This document shows positions 57,983-64,000 of a stretch of 64,000 nt of DNA, one piece after another. The DNA comes from Hemicordylus capensis (lineage: Eukaryota > Chordata > Lepidosauria > Squamata > Cordylidae): contig NC_069662.1 in assembly GCF_027244095.1 (NCBI RefSeq), forward strand, positions 10,070,501 through 10,134,500. The letters are read 5' to 3'. Position 1 is the first letter of the stretch; every line of letters begins with the position of its first letter. A model generated the notes under the pieces. That model did not search any database, was not told where the DNA came from, and worked only from the letters and a program-made list of their open reading frames with translations. Both the position numbers and the translations under genes were made by a program.

Positions 57983-58114
57983 TGTGTGTGTATGCTTTTT
58001 GTTACCACTATTCAGCCTCATTTTATATTTCTTTACTTCATGAGCTGAGCTTCAGTGAGGGGGAGCATTTTAGAATCTTGTCTCTGGGTCCACTCCAACC
58101 TTGCTACGCCCCTG
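57665..58114. mobile_element. 450-bp hAT-like MITE (CAGGGGCGTA ends) with 8-bp TSD
   Basis: Ends CAGGGGCGTAACTATAGTAG and CTTGCTACGCCCCTG are inverted. The exact direct repeat GCTTTCAG lies at 57657-57664 and 58115-58122. It contains a (GT)n run at about 57942-57993. Inserted in the DIRS-type fossil. Confidence 0.88.
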
Positions 58115-58832
58115 GCTTTCAGCAAGAAAGGTCACGCTTAGGGAACGGCAGGTGATGATTGGCCACCTTAACTTGGCGTGCAGGGTGATTGCTCCCAGAT
58201 GGGCCTTTTTGAGATGCCTTTGTGACCGACCAGAAAGGCAAAGGTCAGCGTGTTGAGCTGACTCTGACGGGGGGAGGGGACATGCTATGCCCGGTGTGGG
58301 CACTGCGGCAGTACATTACGCTTCCGCCCAGCATGCAGTGATGCCTTTTCATGCACTCTGATGGCCTGCATCTGACACAATACCAATTGTGGGATGTTCT
58401 GTGGAAAGCGCTCCTTGCCCTGCCCTGGATGAACCAGCTCACCTTTTTAGCCTGCACTCCTTCCACCACCACCATCCACCAGCTGGGCCTCGAAGATGTT
58501 GATATTAAGTGCATTGGTTATTGGAAGTCCAAGATATTTGCTGGCGGAGCAGCAGCTCCTGTGCATGAGTTAATCTGTGGCAATTCCCTGGTCTTCTGGG
58601 CCCACAAGCGAGCCAGCACCTCACTGATCGGCACCCGACTTGGTTTGGGGAGGCATGCCACCGTGCAATGGCTTGGGATGAGGGGAATGCTGTGGGGCCA
58701 GCTGCTTCCGAGGCTGTGGAAGAGCTAGCTAGCAGGCCACTTCCAGAGGTTTTAGAGATTAACTGGGAGAGAATGACCTGAGGAAGCGAACTGGGCTCTC
58801 CCTGATTCAGCAAGCCACCTCTGACTTCGCTA

Positions 58833-59945
58833 CCATTCATTCATTCATTCATTCAGTCAGTCAGTTTCTATACTGCCCTTCCAAAAATGGCTCATGGCGG
58901 TTTACACAGAGAAATAATAAACAAATAATAAACAAATAAATAAGATAATCAAAATGGATCCCTGTCCCCAAAGGGCTCACAATCTAAAATCCAGCATAGG
59001 GAGAGCTAACCCATACCTCAGATTCTGAGCCCCGACAATGAGCACCTCCATCTTGTTTGGATTCATCTTCAATTTGTTATCCCTCATCCAGCCCATTTCT
59101 GCCTGTAGGCAGGCATTTAGGGAATGAACGCCATTTCCTGATGAAGCAGATGAAAGAGAGAAGTAGATTTGGCTGTCATCAGCATACGGATAACACCCAG
59201 CACCGAATCTCCTGATGACCTCACCCAGCGGTTTCATGTAGACATTGAAAAGCACTGGTGACAGAATGGAGCCCTGAGGGACTCCATATAACTGCTTTCA
59301 TTTAGAAGAGCAACTGTCACCAAGCTCCACCATCTGGAATCTGCCCGAGAGATAGGAGCAGAACCACTGAGCAGTGCCTCCTATCCCCAACTCCTCCAGG
59401 CAATCCAGAAGGATATCATGGTCGATGGTATCAAACGCCACTGAGAGATCCAAGAGAACCAACAGAGTTACACTCCCTCTGTCAATTCCCCAGTATAGGT
59501 CATCCATCAGGCCGGCCAAGGCTGCCTCAACCCCATAGCCCGCTCTAAAGCCAGTTTGAAATGCATCTAGATAATAAGTTCCCTCCAAAACCATCTGGAG
59601 CTGGTCAGCCACCACCCTCTCTATCACCTTGCCCAACCAAGGGAGATTAGAGATTGGTCTATAACTATCCATCGCTGAGGGATCCAGGGAAGGCTTCTTA
59701 AGAAAAGTTCTTATTATCACCTCCTTCAAGCATGGAGGCACCTTATCCTCCCTCAGCGATGCATTTATGATATTCATCAGGCCTCCTTGAATAATCTACC
59801 TGCTAAATCGAAGCAACCAAGTTGGACAAGCGTCCAGAGAACAAGTGGTGGACTGCACTGTCCCAAGCAGCTTGTCCACATCCTCAGGAATCACAGAAAT
59901 CACAATTAATGATTTAAAAGACCGTGAATAAAGTGAACCCTGAGA
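58833..59945 (-). mobile_element. L2 LINE, RT region and 3' tail, internally shortened
   Basis: The minus strand encodes MDSYRPISNLPWLGKVIERV, LVLLDLSVAFDTIDHDILLD, MLFNVYMKPLGEVIRRFGAG, YADDSQIYFSLS and MNPNKMEVLIVG. It then passes directly into the 3' UTR (ATTGTGAGCCCTTTGGGGAC) and a (TGAA)n tail at 58834-58855. The C-terminal coding part after KMEVLIV is missing compared with the L2 at 10432, and there is at least one frame break near 59256-59297. Confidence 0.82.
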
Positions 59946-60169
59946 GTCACTGCATGTGATTCATCATTTTGTGATTCATCATTTTGCGTGTGTCTTGTCT
60001 TTTATTGGGGTCTGGATGCAAAAACATTTTTCTCCCTTTTGTATTATCAACTTAACAACCCCACAATTTATTTTTGTTACGCTTTGCAAACATAAAATAG
60101 TTGATAGGCTCCCATTGCGGTGTCAAAATATAATGGTAACAGAAAATATCAAGTTCCCATACTGTTCAC

Positions 60170-60578
60170 AACTCTGTGAGGGGGTTCCCACAATCAGTGG
60201 GAACAGCTGAAATGGGGTTAGTGGGGAGAGCGGGCTTAGTTTGCTCTCCCCACAGATGACCTGTCAGTTGGCTGCGGGCGTGAGTGCACAGGGCATGCTG
60301 GAAAGACCCCTGAGTCGGGAGGCTGCTTTTTAGCCTCCCAGTCAGGGGTTTACTCGTGAGTTGCCATGGCGTGGAAATGTGCCGCAGCAACTCATGATCA
60401 GAAAGCCCAGGTGAGTGGAGCGTTCACTCCGCTAACCTGGGATTAAGGGAGGGGTATATCGGGTGACCCGCTTCTGTGAGACCAGGCTCGGCTGCGAGCA
60501 CTGTGGTTCTCATGGTCTGCCAAAATTGGGCTAGGCTCCCTTAGCCCAATTTTAGAAGACCATGAGAATAGCCTCTGT
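60170..60578. mobile_element. GAGGCTATTCTCA-end MITE
   Basis: Left end GTGAGGGGGTTCCCACAATC, right end CCATGAGAATAGCCTCTGTG, with interior GGGAGAGCGGGCTTAG, AGACCCCTGAGTCGGGAGG and GGGCTAGGCTCCCTTAGCCC shared with the other family members. CTCTGTG occurs at both edges and may be part of a target duplication. Confidence 0.62.
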
Positions 60579-60734
60579 GTCGGGGGGAAACCCACAGAAG
60601 AGCAAAGAACAAAGGTGTATTCAATTATAGGCCAGGTTTTCTGATTCTGAAAGCAAGTGTCATACAGCCTTGTGGGGAAGCATCCAAAGAGCTTACACCC
60701 ATTGTCATAAAAATGTAATAATGAGAAACAATGA

Positions 60735-60830
60735 TAGAAAATTTATTTTATTTTATTGGTTGGTTTGACAAATTTCTATACCACCCAAAACTTATGTCTC
60801 TGGGTGGTTCACAATAAAATTGAAGAAATG
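60735..60830 (-). repeat. L2/CR1-type 3' tail
   Basis: Plus-strand (TTTTA)n then AATTTCTATACCACCCAAAA and CTCTGGGTGGTTCACAATAA read in reverse as a LINE/SINE 3' end. It contains AATAAA on the minus strand about 170 bp beyond the stop codon of gene A and could serve as its poly-A signal. Confidence 0.5.
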
Positions 60831-60924
60831 AAGTTGACAGGTCATTCCGTATGACACAATAGTAAAGCTGCATTAACTGAGAAGAACTTTTTAGCACAGC
60901 TCATAGTAAAAGACAAAAACATCC

Positions 60925-62305
60925 TCAATATGTTCTCTTTACTAGCTGGTCCCTTTTGTTCAGTTCAGGCCTCAGCAAAATGATGTAGCATTTGGGGAAA
61001 AAGATAAAAGCCAGTAGCCCAGCACTAGAAGCTAAGATGGAGAAGATCTCCACAGCCACCATATATTTCCCTTTGGTGCTCAAGTAGGTAGGAACAAAAG
61101 ACAACCAAACACTGCAGAACAACAACATGCTGAAGGTGATAAACTTGGCCTCATTAAAGCTGTCTGGCAACTTCCTGGCAAGGAAAGCCACAATGAAGCT
61201 GATGATGGACAGAAGTCCCATGTTGCCGAGAACAAGATAAAACATGAAGACAGACCCTTGGTTACATTCTGCTATAATCTCCCTAGTCAGGGACTGCATG
61301 TCAAAATCCGGGAATGGAGGAGAGGTTCCTAACCATATTGCACAAATGCCTGCTTGAAGATGAGAGCAGGAAAGGACAAGGGAGATGGACAGTCTTTTCC
61401 CTACCCACTTTCTCCTAGTAGACCCTGGCTCTTTGGCCATGAAAGCTAGGACCACTGTGATGGTTTTGGCCAACAGGCAAGAAATAGCAACCGAGAAAAT
61501 GATGCTGAAGGCCGGTTGTCGAAGAAGACAGGTCGACTTCTCAGGTCGACCAATGAAGAGGAAAACACAAAGGAAGGAGAGCAGCAGGGAGATGAGGAGA
61601 GTGTAGGAGAGACTGCAGTTGTTGGCTTTGACAATGGGTGTGTTGTGATACCTCATGAAAGTCCCAAGCACAAAAACTGTGATGCAAGACAAGGAAAGAG
61701 CAAAAATGGCCAAAATGGTGCCCAAAAGTTCTTCATAAGACAAGAAAGTGATCACTTTGGGAAGGCATAAATCCTGTTCATCATTTGTATAATGATCTTC
61801 TGGACATTGATCACAGACATCCATATCTGGAAAAGAAAATGTGCAGATCTGGACAAGATGTGTATTACTTTTATTTTAGAGGGGAAAACCCTTATACACT
61901 GCTTTTCTTGTCACAGGGTGCTATAAGGTAACTGCCATGTGTGTGTGTGGGGGGAGAATACAGAACCTTGGCTCCCATTAACTGACACCATTTCTAATTC
62001 AAATTTAAGCAACTCATATTCCAGTCAATAGAATCCGAACCAATACAGTCACCCAGTCCTGGATGTTTTTAGAAATAGCCAACCCTTAATGCATTTTTAA
62101 GTACTTGGAAACTTTCTTTAGAAATCAAATCTTTAATCAATGGTCATTATTAGAAAATCCTGAATGAACGGCTCTTACCCTTCTGTTTTGAAATCTTCCC
62201 TTCTGTACATGGAAGGCAATCATAGCAACAAAATGGCTTCCCTTCCTTCTTTGCTCTTCTATAACCTGGCTGACAATTGTTATTACACAATGAAAGAGGC
62301 AGTGC
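60925..62305 (-). CDS. V2R vomeronasal receptor (gene A), exons 5-6, continues past right edge
   Basis: Exon 5 is 62179-62305 (127 bp: [37 protein letters not shown]). Exon 6 is 60925-61826 (902 bp: [72 protein letters not shown], ending VKRTY). The borders are canonical, G+AT gives Asp at the junction, and both exons are open. The intron between them is only 352 bp, shorter than in C (511 bp) or B (3.5 kb). Exons 1-4 would lie right of 64000; none is seen at 62306-64000. Family C receptor of vomeronasal neurons. Whether the whole gene is intact is unknown. Confidence 0.85.
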
Positions 62306-64000
62306 CTGTTCAAAATGAATGAATAGATTGCATTAACTTCCAAACACAGATTTTGGGAATTAGTACATAAAGCACTGGAGCCTCTTTCAACTTATTTGAT
62401 TTGGTTTAAACCATTAAACTGTGGGGATAGGTATGCTGGCATTTGGTCACAGCCTCGATACCCTTCTTTGGGCTTGTGAGAGCCACAATATCATTCCTTC
62501 ATGTTTTCTTGATCATTAAAGTGAGTAGACGAGAGTGGATGCAGCAGAAATAGCCATAGTCAGCTCTGAACCACAAACAGTACAATGGCTAGTATTTTGT
62601 CTGGCATAGCAGGTTTTGTAGCTGCAGGAAACCTAAATCCTGACATAGCTGAACAGATAGGTGAAGTGCCAAGCTATCATCAGCAAGAAAGCCAGTGCCA
62701 AAGGAAGAAGCCACATAATGTCTGCAGGAGCAACCACGTCAACCAAAACCTCCCTGGAGTGGCAGAAGTAGTTAGATTTTCAGGAAAGACTCCTGAATTC
62801 TTGTGTAAAGTAGAATGAAACCATTCCTTGAGAACAAAAATGGACCATACTTACATGTGGTAAATAATTTCTGAATAACCCATTCTGCATAACAGATGGT
62901 GGCAGGGAACTTTGGAACCTGGGAGCTTTGGCCAGATTGGCTTTTTATCTTCTAAGGCATTGTGAAGCATAGTGGGGTAGGAAGAGGGCAACACAAGCCC
63001 TGTGCCCCTGATAGTATCCCACTGATTGGTCTACAGTGAAGACATGCATTATGTCTTAACTGTATAGCTTAACTGATTATTATATTTAGTAGTAGCGGTG
63101 GTGTTGGTGGCAGTAGAAGTAGCAGCAGCAGTAGAAGAAGAAGTAATAGTAGTAGGTGAATCCCATCATTAACTGGGCAAAGTCATTTTTAGGCAGGCTT
63201 TGTCGGTGGCTGGTCTCCCCTTGGACCATTTTGGTTCACACACCCTTAGGATCAGGAGCATTTCTGTAGTGGCCACTGAGGGGAACATGCTTTAAGGCAG
63301 ATCATTATATGGTCATCTCAGGCCTATTAAGTCACATGTCAAAAGGGGTCTTAATTAGTTTATGCAGCTACACACACACCCCGACTGTGTCTGATTGTAA
63401 TTTCTTTATCTTCTCCTCAGTCTGGATTGTGTGTCAGAGCATTCCCTTCTGGGCTTCACAGCACCGCAAAGATCCTCTCCTGGGCTTCTGGAGGGGAGTT
63501 GATATATACTGGGCTTGTCATAGTACAAGAGTCGGGATGCCATGTTGCCTGGTTGCTTGGGTGACCCTGTGGAGTCTGGAGAAGGGTGTGGTCCCTCCTC
63601 TGAGGATTTTGTTCCTTTTAGGAGACAGTGGGGGTGAGAAGGGCCCAGGCTAGTTGGATCCCAGTGGGGTTGAGAGGGCAAGGCAGGGAGAGTTGCAGGA
63701 AACAGCTCTAGGGAGACAGCTAGGTTGGGTGGGACAGGAAACAGGAAACAAGGTCGGGAAGGGGGTGGGGCTGGAAGTAGGCTTTAAGCTCTGTCAGCTC
63801 TGCACTGGGGTATTTAAAGACATGGCAGCCAATGACGAGGAGCTGCTTGTGAGCATGGGAGCCAGGAACTCTCCAGGAGAGGGACCTGGCTGAATGCAGC
63901 AAGCCAGGAGGAGGACTCTGGTGACAAGCTTACCTCCTCCCGTGGCTGTTCCTGAGGCTGACCTTTTGAGGGTTACTCCAGTCATTCTGGAGTTCAAGAA
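62306..64000. other. Intron 4 of gene A, no exon recognised
   Basis: No V2R exon 4 motif ([11 protein letters not shown]) is seen on either strand. A degenerate GTAGCAGCAG/AGTAGTAG trinucleotide patch lies at about 63090-63155. From 63460 to the edge the DNA is G-rich and possibly repeat-derived, but I recognise no family. Confidence 0.4.

Larger units (their letters stand above)
55216..58832 (+). mobile_element. DIRS/Ngaro-type tyrosine-recombinase retroelement, broken fossil
   Basis: Parts in order: a gag-like region (about 55216-56260) with a Cys/His-rich CWEYNSGRHCSRSHCKFRHI motif; reverse transcriptase and RNase H-like sequence (about 56930-57660: LLAKCDIE, HPLDFELL, FLGIELDTEA); a recombinase-like end (about 58320-58540: LGLEDVDIKCIGYWKSKIF); and an SGNH-hydrolase-like segment (LICGNSLVFWAHKRASTSLI) as known from Ngaro-type elements. 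It is clearly broken, with many breaks, and carries inserts of an L2 tail with (GATA)n and a MITE; a reverse-strand L2 abuts its right end. The GC-rich 54380-55215 stretch may be its leading part. An old copy. Confidence 0.72.

Noticed and set aside
62585-62818. 77-codon frame in intron 4 of gene A considered as an extra gene
   Set aside because: No V2R or other recognisable similarity and no splice sites; treated as chance.

Overview
The window looks like part of a squamate reptile genome (lizard or gecko type). It carries a tandem cluster of type-2 vomeronasal receptors (V2R, family C GPCRs, of the kind usually named vomeronasal type-2 receptor 26-like). The background is typical of squamates: L2, CR1-like and R4/Dong LINEs, Bov-B/Sauria-type SINE tails, 5S rRNA-derived SINEs, tRNA-derived SINEs ending in a GCTATT tail, many hAT-like MITEs, and a DIRS/Ngaro-type fossil. 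I see no other host protein-coding gene. The species cannot be fixed from the sequence alone.

All V2R sequence lies on the minus strand, so genes read from high to low coordinate. From right to left: (A) a gene entering from the right edge with exons 5 and 6 only (60925-62305); (B) a complete six-exon gene at 32527-52761, predicted 874 aa; (C) a complete six-exon gene at 16835-28323, predicted 873 aa; a 3' scrap of another exon 6 just beyond C's stop (about 16750-16808); an orphan but open exon 5 (14922-15048); (D) a dead copy with a SINE-split exon 1 (9766-10198), a decayed exon 2 (7768-8051) and two exon 6 fragments (4720-4850, 4990-5445); (E) a gene leaving by the left edge with open exons 1 and 2 (667-3342). 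I derived splice sites by hand. In B and C all six exons have canonical GT/AG borders, the same intron phases (2,0,0,0,1) and no internal stop. Exon lengths match between genes: 218/292/855-858/228/127/902 bp.

B and C share introns and upstream DNA and look like products of one tandem duplication; E shares part of the upstream block. Elements present in one copy and missing from the other (a SINE and a MITE in intron 2 of C; a MITE in the block upstream of E) give relative dates. B is stretched by an 8.6 kb intron 4 and a 3.5 kb intron 5 filled with repeats.

The rest is layered transposon debris with several clear nestings: SINE in V2R exon 1, L2 in a tRNA SINE, solo LTR in a 5S SINE, L2 in a MITE, MITEs in LINEs, and MITE and L2 pieces in the DIRS-type fossil. 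Four MITEs have exact 8-bp target duplications. I found no CRISPR array, operon, rRNA or functional tRNA gene, and nothing that supports a wholly new biological system. The interest lies in the receptor birth-and-death record and the nested repeats.
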